Origin: Deinandra increscens subsp. villosa
Lineage: Eukaryota; Streptophyta; Magnoliopsida; Asterales; Asteraceae
DNA: 64,000 nucleotides
Assembly (NCBI GenBank): GCA_039602395.1
Contig: JBCNJP010000006.1
Span: 65,195,775-65,259,774, forward strand
Direction: 5' to 3'
Shown: in pieces, positions 32,150-43,700 of the stretch
How positions within the stretch are numbered: the stretch's first letter is position 1
Layout of the letters: each line of letters begins with the position of its first letter
Program-made: the position numbers and the translations under genes
The notes under the pieces: model-generated
What the model was told of the DNA's origin: nothing
What the model saw: the letters and a program-made list of their open reading frames with translations, nothing else
Database searches by the model: none

Positions 32150-34459
32150 AGTAATAAAATAAAAACTATAAAGAAATATATATTTTCTAACGGCTAAAAT
32201 TATTATGATTGATTTGAAGTCATATGAAATTATTAGTCATTATGTATTGAACATAAGTAAAAGCATGGGATGATAGTAAAAGGTCATAGCAAATCCTGTA
32301 GCCACTTGTACTAAAAAACAAGTAAGCGTAATTCTCTCTAGACAATAAAATATGTTTACATGAGGAGGAACATATTTACTAGTTATATCATCCACAATCG
32401 CCTGAATCTCGAGATGCTCTTCAAACCAAATTTATATGTGTAATTTTTTTTTAAAACTTTTTGGATGAATTCTACATTCATTTTTATTAATTTTGGTAAA
32501 AGAAATAGAAAAAACGCCGAGTAGATTTTTATAATATTTTAAAATGTAATTTTTTTTTATTATTTTACATGTGTATTTTCAAAAACGAGATTTTTTTTTT
32601 ATTTTATCGGAATAATTAAAAAAAAAACTAACTGCAAAATTATCATCATTTTCAGATCTTGTGCAGGGAATACATGTAGAACATTCTAATAATTTTATCT
32701 ATTTCTTTTCCAGTGAGAGATAAAGGTTTTCAGAGTTTTAACAGCTTAAGTGAGTTTTCATTCTAACATTTTTCTTCATTATTTTTACCCTAAACTACCC
32801 TTTTGAGACTATAAAATTATTTAATTTCTTTTATTTAAATTCATCGTATCTAAATTTTATATGATTTGAAACCATAAATTGTAATTGAAAAACCAAATAT
32901 CTTATAACAAATGATTATTTTCCTTAAATATTGAACATACCGTTTAAAAAATAAAATATGGTCTAGGAGTGTGGTGGTGTAACCGTTTAAGAATGTCCAT
33001 TATCCTAAATTCTACATCATAAAGTCAAACCCATATAAATAATGACGAATAGAAAAGACATAATAACGAGCAGAAAGACACAATTAGCGACAAAATAAAA
33101 CATTTATAACCTAAAAGTTATATCATAAAGCTTGACGACCCGATTTCCACACCGCTAGAATGAGTTCAATCAGAGTTCGTTTAAGCCGGTTTATGAACTT
33201 TTTAAAAACCGATTTATGTATCTTACAAATAAAAACCTCTTTGATCAACCCAACTCTAATATCAAAATCAATTATGTGTCGTCATTTTGCCTTTTCTTTC
33301 TAATTTATTGTTAATTTTGGTGAATATATGGTTGTCCAAGACATTTATCCATTTCATAAAGATACGAATTATATAATATAATATAATATAACAATCGTGA
33401 TAGCTTATGTGTATATAGGTCACTATTTATAAAAGTCTTTTTTTTTATTGGTTGATTTTAATGGTCGTGTTTTCTCATTAGTTAACTTTGGCGGTACCCT
33501 TTGGTTTTAATGCGTGTATACACTTTTTACATGTACTTTGCAAGTGTCCGCATTAAACCTTATATGCGTGTATCAGCTATCCACATTTGATTATTATATC
33601 GCATCTGTAACTCTCTCTGTAATCATATATAATCATAGAGATTCTCTCCCTCTCTCAAACTCTCCACTTACAATTCACTTACAATTTGTCGTTACAATTT
33701 GTCGATTGGCTTACATTTTGCCAGATCTCTTAATCAATAACGATTTCTTGGTTCGTTTGCTTTGATAGCGAGGGATTAAGTTTTTGCATGAATTCATGCA
33801 TTGTTTAATATATCTGTGAGTCTTTTTTGAGTTGAATATTACAAAAAAAAAAAATTTAAAGCCAGCCATAAAATAAGGTAACTAACTTGATTATAATATA
33901 CTTTAGGATAAACTTTGTGTGAAATTCATGTTTGATATCTCTCATCGTCGTTGTGAGTGTGACGTTCATCCACGGTGACATGCCTCAAAATACCAATTTC
34001 AAAGCGTACACAAAACACTAATATTTTTCGAATATAATAACAATAAAAAATATCGAAAATTTTGGATTCTCTAAAGTTTTTCCACTTCGTGTATGAATTT
34101 AAGGGGTAACACAGGGTACACCTTGACCTAATGTAGGTCCGCCGCTGTGTTCATCTGTTGTCCTTTTCAGGTCTTGATCAAATTATTAATGAACATAGTT
34201 AGACTCTAACTGTTAGAAATTAAGTTGACTTCTTTTGTAACCATCCTTTATGAGGTTTCTTGGGCATATACAAACACTACCATCAGTATATTCTCATGGG
34301 TGTGTATCTTTCAAGCTAGAGCATGCGTAACTAACCAAACCTTTCGACTTACATGCCCTCCCATACAGGCCATCTATGCCGCTATGCAGCCAAATTGATG
34401 TTGATTATGAACGTCTATGTTAAACACAAATGGAGCTGTTTTTTCTTCTTACTTGCTAA
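32150..34459. other. No gene recognised; AT-rich intergenic DNA
   Basis: Homopolymer runs, a short (TATAA)n tract at about 33371-33391 and a CT-rich patch at about 33605-33670. No splice-supported coding frame. Confidence 0.45.
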
Positions 34460-34468
34460 ATAAAGTAA

Positions 34469-35604
34469 GGGTTATTGGATTTTAATAATATGAATTAAGC
34501 TCTATTGGCGGATAATAATACGAATTCAGGAATTTCCTTACAATAATACGAATTCGTCACTTAGGTGTAAAAAATGATACACCGTTAGTTTTTCACTAAC
34601 GGTGTTAATTTTTGCTGACTGGACTGATGACGTGTCATGCCACGTGACATGTTTAACCAATTTTTTAAAGGGTTATTGGATTTTAATAATATGAATTAAG
34701 CTCTATTGGCGGATAATAATACGAATTCAGGAATTTCTCTACAATAATACGAATTCGTCACTTAGGTGTCAAAAATGATACACCGTTAGTTTTTCACTAA
34801 CGGTGTTAAGTTTTGCTGACGTGGACTGATGACGTGGCATGTTTAACTAGGTTTTTAAAATGAGGGACTATTTATGTAATACCTTCAAAAATGTGGGGTT
34901 AATATAAAAAAAGAATAAAAAACCTAAAAATCTAATCATCGTCTTCCTCATCCTTGCCACCAATCTAGAGTCCTCTGGCCACCACCGACAAACAGGTTAT
35001 GGTGGTGGCCAGAGGAAGAGTTTGTCGGAGCCGGAGAATGGGGCGGTGGTGGCGGATTCCGGTGGTCACCGACAAACAGGTTATGGTGGTGCCGACGAAC
35101 AGGTTATGGTGGTGGCAAGGATGAGGAAGACGATGATTAGATTTTTAGGTTTTTTTTTCTTTTTTTTATATTAACCCCACATTTTTGAAGGTATTACAGA
35201 AATAGTCCCTCATTTTAAAAACCTAGTTAAACATGCCACGTCATCAGTCCACGTCAGCAAAACTTAACACCGTTAGTGAAAAACTAACGGTGTATCATTT
35301 TTGACACCTAAGTGACGAATTCGTATTATTATAGAGAAATTCCTGAATTCGTATTATTATCCGCCAATAGAGCTTAATTCATATTATTAAAATCCAATAA
35401 CCCTTTAAAAAGTTGGTTAAACATGCCACGTGGCATGACACGTCATCAGTCCAGTCAGCAAAAATTAACACCGTTAGTGAAAAACTAACGGTGTATCATT
35501 TTTTACACCTAAGTGACGAATTCGTATTATTGTAAGGAAATTCCTGAATTCGTATTATTATCCGCCAATAGAGCTTAATTCATATTATTAAAATCCAATA
35601 ACCC
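34469..35604. mobile_element. Palindromic Mutator-like element with doubled ends (1136 bp)
   Basis: Perfect 9-bp target duplication ATAAAGTAA (34460-34468 and 35605-35613) with ends GGGTTATTGGATTTTAATAA and its inverted complement. About 200 bp inside each end (at 34670 and 35403) the same terminal sequence starts again, so each arm is two tandem copies of the TIR. The inner pair is about 190-270 bp each. The short centre (about 34970-35130) is GC-rich, with the word GACAAACAGGTTATGGTGGTG repeated three times with small changes. There is no transposase. Confidence 0.88.
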
Positions 35605-35613
35605 ATAAAGTAA

Positions 35614-35785
35614 ACATCATTTATAACCAAATGTAGGGTTTTATTGATAATAACATATTCTAAGTGACATCAAATAAAGTAAAAATGTTGAGATTATGCA
35701 CACTATTGTTTACAGAGGTAAAAAGGTAGCAGTTCACATGTGAAGCCAGTTGAAGAATAAACAACTCAGGCCAAATGGTTCTCAC
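35614..35785. other. 3' flank of VPS60
   Basis: Probable 3'UTR of the minus-strand gene; AT-rich; nothing else seen. Confidence 0.4.
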
Positions 35786-37916
35786 TTAACTGCGAAGAGA
35801 TGCATGAGGGGCAGCAGGAAAACCAAGTTCATCCACAGGCTGTGAAAGCAAAAATAAATAAAATTACATAACTTACTCTACATTATCAAGTATCATAGTT
35901 TGATACTTGGGGCCTCGGGGTAGTAGAGACGGCAAAAGTGATGGGTTGGATAGCGGGTCAAAGCAGGTTCCGGTTGAAAGAGGTAATTTGTAGCGTGTGT
36001 TGAAATGGGCCAGGTTAGGTTGGTCCGAATATAATTTCTAAACTTCTTATAAACAACTAAAAAGTTAAATATGATCATAAAAACTATACTATATGTCGCG
36101 TTTTCAGCTTAAAATTTTCATTTTACCCATTTAAGTTAAAAATAACCCAAAACAACCTGCTTTTATATAGCCTTGAGAACCCATCACCAGAAAACTCATG
36201 CGCTCCACCCCTTGAAGGTTAATGAACCCATTTAGTGATAACTAACACAAAACGGGTATTTCAAAATCACCTGATTGTCAACTCGGCCAGTGGGAACAGC
36301 ATGCCCACTTGGAGCTGAAGGCAAGTTAAGTTCTTCATTCAAATCAGGCTGAAGATATGATGGTACCCCTTCACCTTCAGTTTCCTGCCCCATGTCAGCC
36401 TCCAGAGCATCTAGTTCTACATATCCAAACATAAACAGTATTGAAACATAAAAGCAAAGATTCAAAAGAACTTAAAGTGATTTTGATACTTCAAAAGAAA
36501 AGAAAAATGTCTACTTACCACCCAAAAGCTCATCTTCGTCAATGTCATCTGGCACACTGTAACTTCTACCAAGAGATTCTTGTACTTCATTGCTAATATC
36601 CATCATGTCCATCATTTCATCTTGCAAACTCTATACAAGAAAACATTAAATTGCCCACATTTAAAATTATATCCAACAAAATTCAGACCATAAGGTATAA
36701 AATAAACCATAGCTGTCAAAGGCACAAGGCATAACATGAACATATCATTTTTAGGGGTTTTAGACATTTTTAAGCTTGTTTAGGGCTAGTTTAGGCTAGA
36801 CTGTTTTAGGTTGGTTCCGGACGAATTTTAATGTTTTATAAAAGTTGGCCCGAGATGACAAGATTTTAACAGAATTTACAAGATTTTGCAGGAATTTTGT
36901 CGAAACGCATGGATAGCTGCAAGGCGTTTTGCCTGCACCTAGGTGCACCTTTGACAACTATGAAATAAACGCTACAATACTAACATCTACGTCTTCAATC
37001 TTCACGGTTTTCATCATCCCTTTCAACTCTTTATTTGCTGATTTGAGAGCCGACATCTAGAATATCACAAGAAATATAAGTCATGAACTCATGATGCAAT
37101 TCAAAAACAATATCCGAAACCAGCAACAAAAACTTGAAATTTGTAAAACAAACCGTCTGCTGAGCATCTTTAATCCCTTCTGAAGCAAATGCCACTTGAT
37201 CTAAGTTGAATGTTTGATTATATAGCATGTCACGTTGTCCTTCATACCTTCATATAACGATTGTCGTTCAATTTACGACATTTAACGATTCTTGCGTTTT
37301 CAGAGTATAATGGACCTCTAACCTATTTCCAGTACTCATACTAAGAAGCAGCTTACATTCTTTTCTGCTTAAGAACTCTCATCGCTCGAGCCTTCACCGC
37401 TTCTTGAGCAGGGCCCGGTCTGGTTTTCTTGATCTGTTCTTTATATCGAGCGAGCTCAGTGTCAAGCCGTTTGATCTTTTCATCCACAGTCTCACCTCTT
37501 TTATTGATCTAAAACAAGTTATAAAAAGTAATCAGGCATCCATCAAATTCTCACCTCTTTTATTGATCTAAAACAAGTTATTAAAAAGCAATCAGGCATC
37601 CATCAAAATGATAATCAAAGCAAAACGAAATAAATCAATAATAACCGTCTATACAAGAACATCATGTATCTAACCAATTAAGAACCCTCACAGCGGATAA
37701 TTCATCAGATTTTTAACCGAATTGAAGTGTTAGTTAGTAACGAGAACTCAAGTAGAAAATTAATCGTGATAATAGCTCCTGAATCGGACAATTGATGGAA
37801 TTAAACAGGAAACACGTCGAATGGAAGAAGAAACAGCGAGGGATTACCCGATCGGAGGCGTCATTAAGGGAAGGAGGCGGTTCTTTGTCTTTCTTGACGC
37901 CGAATACTCTCCTCAT
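35786..37916 (-). CDS. VPS60: VPS60/CHMP5-type ESCRT-III-associated protein
   Basis: Snf7-family protein that acts at endosomes with LIP5/VTA1 to regulate the VPS4 ATPase during multivesicular body sorting. Seven exons: 37848-37916, 37357-37508, 37154-37247, 36985-37056, 36519-36630, 36271-36416 and 35786-35839, all in phase, giving 232 residues as expected. The N-terminus MRRVFGVKKDKEPPPSLND is diagnostic. It is followed by the basic helical core (DEKIKRLDTELARYKEQ, MLYNQTFNLDQVAFA) and an acidic tail (SVPDDIDEDELLGELDALE, MGQETEGEGVPSYLQPD), ending HASLRS. The gene is intact. A hAT MITE sits in intron 4 (36708-36962). A 59-bp tandem duplication (37490-37607) repeats the exon 2 acceptor. Confidence 0.96.
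36708..36962. mobile_element. hAT MITE in VPS60 intron 4 (255 bp)
   Basis: The ends CATAGCTGTCAAAGG and (minus strand) CATAGTTGTCAAAGG are inverted repeats. A perfect 8-bp duplication AAATAAAC flanks them (36700-36707 and 36963-36970), the hAT signature. Confidence 0.9.
37490..37607. repeat. 59-bp tandem duplication spanning a VPS60 3' splice site
   Basis: Units 37490-37548 and 37549-37607 are nearly identical. On the minus strand each contains the polypyrimidine/AG acceptor GTTTTAG and the first 19 bases of exon 2. The gene-proximal copy gives the correct frame; use of the other adds 59 nt. Confidence 0.9.
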
Positions 37917-38119
37917 CGTTCTTTTACTTCAATTCTGTGTGTGCTGATTCAGAGTTTGTTTTGGATTTAAAACCCTAATTCAAAATTGGATTGTCTACGA
38001 GAAGAAGGAACAAAGTCGACAGACAGATGTTGCGTGATTGGAGCATATTACTAGTACTAAAAAAGACAAATAAATTATAATACATCATAGAAAAATTGCT
38101 CTAAATCTCATATAAGATA
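37917..38119 (-). promoter_or_regulatory. VPS60 5' flank
   Basis: Short 5'UTR and promoter region of the minus-strand VPS60 gene, ending at the TAA duplication of the next element. No specific site called. Confidence 0.35.
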
Positions 38120-38122
38120 TAA

Positions 38123-40047
38123 GGCTATCCGTAATGGTTAAAGCTCAAAGGGGCATTATGCGTCATGTGGACGCTGACTGGGCAAGGGGCTTTATGGGGC
38201 TTTATGGTGTAGTGGATAAAGCCCCATAAAGCCCCACCATCATTACTTAATATTTCTTTATTTTTTATTTTTTTAAAACTATTTTAATTAAAATAAAAAT
38301 TTCAACTAATTAAAAATAAAAGATTACAACTTAATTAAAATAAAAATTACAACTAATTTAAAAAAAAATTACAACTTAATAAAAATAAAAATTACAACTA
38401 ATTTAAGAAAAAAAAATTACAACTTCCATTTCTTCTTGATTCGTTCCATCTTTTTCTGATGGAGGGCGAGGTAAACCGGATCGGCGTTTTCAGGCGGTTT
38501 TTGGGCGAGGAACTCGAGATCCTTGTCGAGTTGATAATCGTCGATTTGCTCGACTTGCTTTTTCTTCGACCGTGCAAGATCTTGAATACTCTCGGCCATC
38601 ACCGCGTGATATTCGACCGGAGCCTTTCCACGGTTAGCCCTCGCGAAATCTCGACCTCTTGGCCTCCCACTAGTAGTCTCCACGGGTGGAGTCGGAGCAT
38701 CATCCTCATCATCATTGTCCGAATCATTCAAATTAATATCGAATGTTCGAGCGGTGGAGTCAAACGACTCGGGATCGGCGGAAGACGACGTCTTGGATTT
38801 CTTGCTTTTTCGGGTTTGACGTGTTGTTATATCCGCTTTCGATCTCCACTTCTCGCTTTGGTAGAGAAACGACCAACACCTTTTGAGAGTGAAGTGACCA
38901 CGCTCCGCTCCATATTCGATCACCGCCCTATCGTAAATGTCGGCGTCGTTCGCACCACTCGGCCAATTTGATCTGGACCGATCATAGTAAGTTGAGAAAG
39001 CTTGACATTTTTTGTTTATTTCTCTCCATTTGGACGACAACGAATCCGGGTTTCGGTATTCGCCCTTCCCCATCAACGTGAAAAACTTGGACCGAATCTC
39101 GTCCCAAAATTCTCTCGCATCTTGATTGTTTGCTAAAAAAAAAGAGACAAAAGTTAGTAAAAAAAAATTATTTTTTTTAAAAAAATATAACTTTTAGTTA
39201 AAAAAAAAACCTTTTGTCGGGTTCTCCGAAGCTTCAATGTAAGCTCGACAAAGAGCGAAACACTCGTCGTCGCTCCAAAATTGTATCTCCTTCGTCGCTC
39301 TCGCGTCGTCCTCCTTTTTTTTGTGAGATCGTTTGCTCTTTCCTCTAGCTTTTTGTTTTGGTTGTGATGCACCGACCTCTTGTGTTTCTTGGACGATTTC
39401 AACATCCTCATCTTGAAGAGAAAAGGGTTGAGATGCTCGAGGGGTTGGAGTTTGTCGCGAGGTTGGAGAAGGTCGTGGGGTTGGAGAAGCTTGAAATGGT
39501 TGAGGTGGATAACCTCCAAATTGTGGTTGGGAGAATTGGGAAAAACCTTGAGAATAAAGGTTCATGTTTGAGAATTGGTTCGGGAAAGGTTGAGTGGCGG
39601 GGTTCATTGGCGGGTATTGAGGGAGAGGCATGTTCATAAACATTTGCCAAAGGTTTTGATCGGGTTCGTTCTCCCCGGTATTAGGTCGAGAGTTGGGTTG
39701 GTTGTTGGGTTGGTTGGGAAAACATTTTTAAAAAATATAGAAGATGAGAAGTAGAAGAAGAGAATTGAGTTGAGGTGGTGTGTGAAAGTTTTATAAAATA
39801 GATGAGGTATATATAGTGATTAAATATGATTAGATTAAATTAAAACAAAAAAGGTAACGGTTATAAAAATAGCCGTTGAACGGCTATTTTTTTGGTTTAA
39901 AATCGATCTTCGGCGTTTTGTCCCTGACGCCCCCCGGCGAATTCGACCTCCATAACGCCCCATAACGCCGGGGGGTAATGGTCGGGGCGTTATAGACGGG
40001 CGTTATGGGGCGTTATTGAGGCCGAAAACGCCCCATTACGTTTAGCC
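38123..40047. mobile_element. Second Harbinger-type element carrying a MYB-like gene (1925 bp)
   Basis: The ends GGCTATCCGTAATGG and (minus strand) GGCTAAACGTAATGGGGC are inverted repeats. TAA flanks both sides (38120-38122, 40048-40050). One spliced MYB/trihelix-like gene lies on the minus strand. The remaining sequence is AT-rich spacer and GC-rich subterminal words (CGCCCCATAACGCC) and has no room for a transposase. Confidence 0.82.
38417..39643 (-). CDS. MYB/trihelix-like protein of a Harbinger-type element (second copy)
   Basis: Two exons, 39211-39643 and 38417-39132, give 382 residues from the ATG at 39643. The order is the same as the protein at 17056-18398: a Pro/Gln/Ser/Phe-rich N-terminus; a basic KRSHKKK patch; the DNA-binding region starting IQFWSDDECFALCRAYIEA and continuing EFWDEIRSKFF and SKWREINKKCQAF; an Asp-rich segment; and a basic coil ending IKKKWKL. 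Sequence identity to the first copy is only moderate, so the two elements are old relatives, yet both keep open frames. A further ATG at 39725 (MFSQPTQQ) aligns with the start of the first copy but is separated by a frameshift. The true N-terminus may therefore be damaged. Confidence 0.72.
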
Positions 40048-40050
40048 TAA

Positions 40051-40494
40051 GATCATCAAACTTTTAGTTCGATTGGTTATCCATAAGTACGAGATAGTTT
40101 TGATTTCTTGAATTAGTGTGTCGTGTGTCTCTATTTGTTCTCTTTTGGTTAAAGATAAGATCGTTACTTGCTCTCCATATGCTCCAACATGTGATAGCTA
40201 TGATTTCTTGAATTATATTTTTTCGTTCAGGTTCTCCGTGGATTGTTTCGTGAAATTGCAGCAGATATCTGATGGAGAATGTAAAAATTGGTAGTGTTTT
40301 AATCCAAACCGAAATGCGGTTGCCAAATATTACAAGAAAGGGTACAAGTTGACCCGATGAACTTTTCGTTTATCAATTTCACCCCCCCCCCCCCTAAAAA
40401 TCTTTTTTGAACTTTTTTCTAATTTTTCAATTGGTAGTGTAAAAATTCGTAGTGTTTTAACCTTTTTTCAAAGATTTTCAGAATCGGTTGTCAG
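40051..40494. other. No gene recognised; left flank of the copia element
   Basis: Contains a run of about 12 C at 40382-40394. It does not continue the LINE sequence present on the other side of the copia element. Confidence 0.35.
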
Positions 40495-40711
40495 TGTTGG
40501 AAAAAAGAAATAAGGAAATGATTTGTCAATTATCACCTCCCAAATTCAAGGACCAATTACGATATGTTACAGCTATTCTCCAGCCTAGAATCATGCATAA
40601 CCTTTCTATGTATATGTCATATGTGCCCTATAAATGTTTGCTTCCAATGTATTGTAAAACACACAAAAAAAACCAATCAATAAAATACTTCCTGCTCTCT
40701 GATCGATATTA
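40495..40711 (+). repeat. 5' LTR of the copia element
   Basis: 217 bp, beginning TGTTGGAAAAAAG and ending CTGATCGATATTA. Contains the CCTATAAATG promoter-like word near 40627 and AATAAAATA near 40679. Confidence 0.9.
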
Positions 40712-40785
40712 TGGTATCAGAGCGGTGAGACGTTCCAGACCCACTATTCCAAAACTCATCCTCTACCCAAAATCAAGCCGCCGCC

Positions 40786-43700
40786 ATGACCGATGACGAT
40801 AGCTCGAATAATAGCAACAATGATCTTACTACCCAACTTACGACCTTTCTAAAAACCACCCTCAATAACCAGAATCAAACCACCAAACAGAGTTTATCTG
40901 ATAGCTTGAAGATCAGTCTCAAGCTTAACAGCCAGAATTACGCCCTCTGGGCTCGGATGATCCGAGTTGCGATTGGGGGAAAATCCAAAAGTTTGTTAAG
41001 CCATCTTTCGGGTGATCCCGCACCGCCAGATCCATCTGACGACCGATACCCACAATGGGAACAAGATGATTTAATCGTGTTCTCATGGCTTATACAAAAC
41101 ATTGAACCTGCACTCGCTAGCAATCTTACCGAGTTTCCCACGTCAAAATCCCTTTGGGATGCCTTGGTGGTTACGTACAGTAGCGGGAAGGACAAGCTAC
41201 AGACCTTCGATCTACACGTCAAAGCAAATGAAATCAAGCAAAGTGGGGCTCCTCTTGAAGATTTCTGGATAGCCCTGCAAGGTATATGGGGTGAAATCGA
41301 GAGAAGAGATCCGAATCCAATGAAGTGTGCCATCGATATCGCCACATACAATAGCATCAGGTCTGAACAAAAACTCTTCCAATTTCTGAATGCCTTGGAT
41401 CGAAGATTCGACCCTATCAAACGGGAAATCCTTCGATGGGATCCGCTTCCCTCGGCAGAAGGGGCCTACGCGGCTGTTCGAAAAGAGATGGCTCACCAAG
41501 GAATCCTTGGAGCCACCACTGAAAACCCACTGCCTGGCGTGGCGGCCGGTCTTGTTGCCGGCGGGTCACACGATTCCGGCGGGTCACAAGATTCCGGTGG
41601 GAGAGGGCTGGTCACGAAGGGGCAACACCGCAGATCCGACTCCCCTGGAAAACCTCCATCTCGAGTGGATAAATCAAAACTAAAGTGCAGCCATTGTGGT
41701 ATGTTGAAGCACACTAAAGATCAGTGTTTTAAACTGGTGGGTTACCCCGAATGGTGGAATGATGGCCACAAGAAAACTGGAGTTCCGGCTGAGAAAGGGA
41801 AGGCGGCTGCCGCCGTGGGTGCCGACACCGACGAAAATCAGATACAAGGAGGCTTTGGAGGTGTCGCCGCCTCTGGTGTTAAAACCCACGAAGGAAATGC
41901 AGGTAAAGGGTTTGAGGTTTTATCCTCAGACCCTTGTTTATTTAATTCTAAATTTTTTAATTCCCAAACTTTTGATATATTACAAAACGAACCTCAAACT
42001 ATTAGACATGCTAAAATGGCTCAAAATTCCCATAAGTCACAAAATAATGCTTGGATTTTTGATAGCGGAGCCACTGAGACTATGACTTTTGAGTATTCTG
42101 ATATTACCCTTAACGCTAAACCTAGAATATCTCAAATACAAACGGCAAATGGGGAAAGTATGCATGTTAGAGGGGGAGGGACAATTGAGATATCTCCAAA
42201 ACTAAAACTTTCTAATTGTCTTTATGTCCCTTCCTTATCTCATAAATTGTTGTCTATTAGCCACGTCACAAAAGAGCTAAATTGTTCGGTTTTAATGCAC
42301 CCGACCTTCTGTATTTTACAGGACATCAGGACTGGGATGATCATTGGGCGTGGCACTGAGCGACATGGGTTATACTATGTGGATGAGGTGACTCAACACG
42401 GTACTGTGATGCTTGCTCATGGAACACCAAGTAGGAAAGCATGGCTATGGCATAGGAGGTTGGGGCATCCGTCCACAGGCTACTTGCATTTATTATTCCC
42501 TAAACTTTTCCCTTCTAGTAATGTTTTAAGTTGTGAGACTTGTGTTCTTGCCAAAAGTCATAGACAAACTTTTAAACCAAATAACACTCGTGTGAATTTA
42601 CCTTTTTCCTTGATTCACTCTGATGTTTGGGGGCCGGCAGAAGTTAACGGGGGACAAGGTTTCCGTTTTTTCCTATTGTTTGTGGACGATTGTACACGAA
42701 TGACTTGGGTATATTTCCTAAAACAGAAATCCGAAGTTTTTAAATTTTTTACAATTTTCCATGCTATGGTTCAAACCCAATACAAAACCAACATTCAAAT
42801 TCTTCGATCTGATAATGGAGGCGAATTCGTGAACAATTCTATGAAAGAATTCGTTCAGAATAAAGGAATGATTCACCAAACCACTTGCCCAAGACATTCT
42901 GAACAAAACGGCGTTGTCGAACGGAAAAATCGAATTTTACTAGAGATGACTCGGGCTCTTATGCTTGAATCTAATGTACCAAAATCATTCTGGCCTGAAG
43001 CCCTTGCTACCGCTGCTTACCTTATTAACCGACTACCCACCAAAGCACTCAACCTTAAAACCCCGTTGCAAACCCTATCAGAATTCACAAAAATACCGCC
43101 CAGCCTTACCCTTGAACCACGAATTTTTGGATGTTCTGTGTTTGCCCATATTCCTAAAGTTGACCGAACCAAACTTAGTGCATGTGCTGAAAAATGTGTG
43201 TTTGTTGGCTATGGAGTGAATCAGAAGGGGTATAGATGCTACAATCCAAAACGAGGCAAAGTGATCACCACCATGAATTGTGACTGGCTTGAAACTGAGT
43301 ACTTCTACCGCTCCCAACACAGTGGTCAGGAGGGGGAAAAAACTGAGGACCTACTGAGTTGGTTGAAATGGATCCCTACTTCTGACAACGTTGATCACAG
43401 TAACGAAAATGGGTCACCTCACAGTACCACTGAACCGTTAATCAGTGTCGTCCAAGATCTGCCCAACCTGGAGTCCGAGGTAAGTACTTCTCAGAACCCT
43501 GAAACTATTACTAATCTTCCTTTACCCAGTAATCGTGGGGATCATGAAATGCCAGCAGAACAGGAAGAATTTCCTGAACAGGTAGAGATTGCAGAGCCAG
43601 AAGACGAAGTAGAGCAGGAAGACAATACTTCTACTCAAGAAAGCATGACAGAAAAGTATGTTCTACCTCCAAGAGCTAATAGAGGAGTTCCTCCCAAAAG

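Noticed and set aside
33514..33765. 83-residue hydrophobic open frame
   Set aside because: Isolated, AT-rich, no recognisable family, no splice partners; expected by chance.
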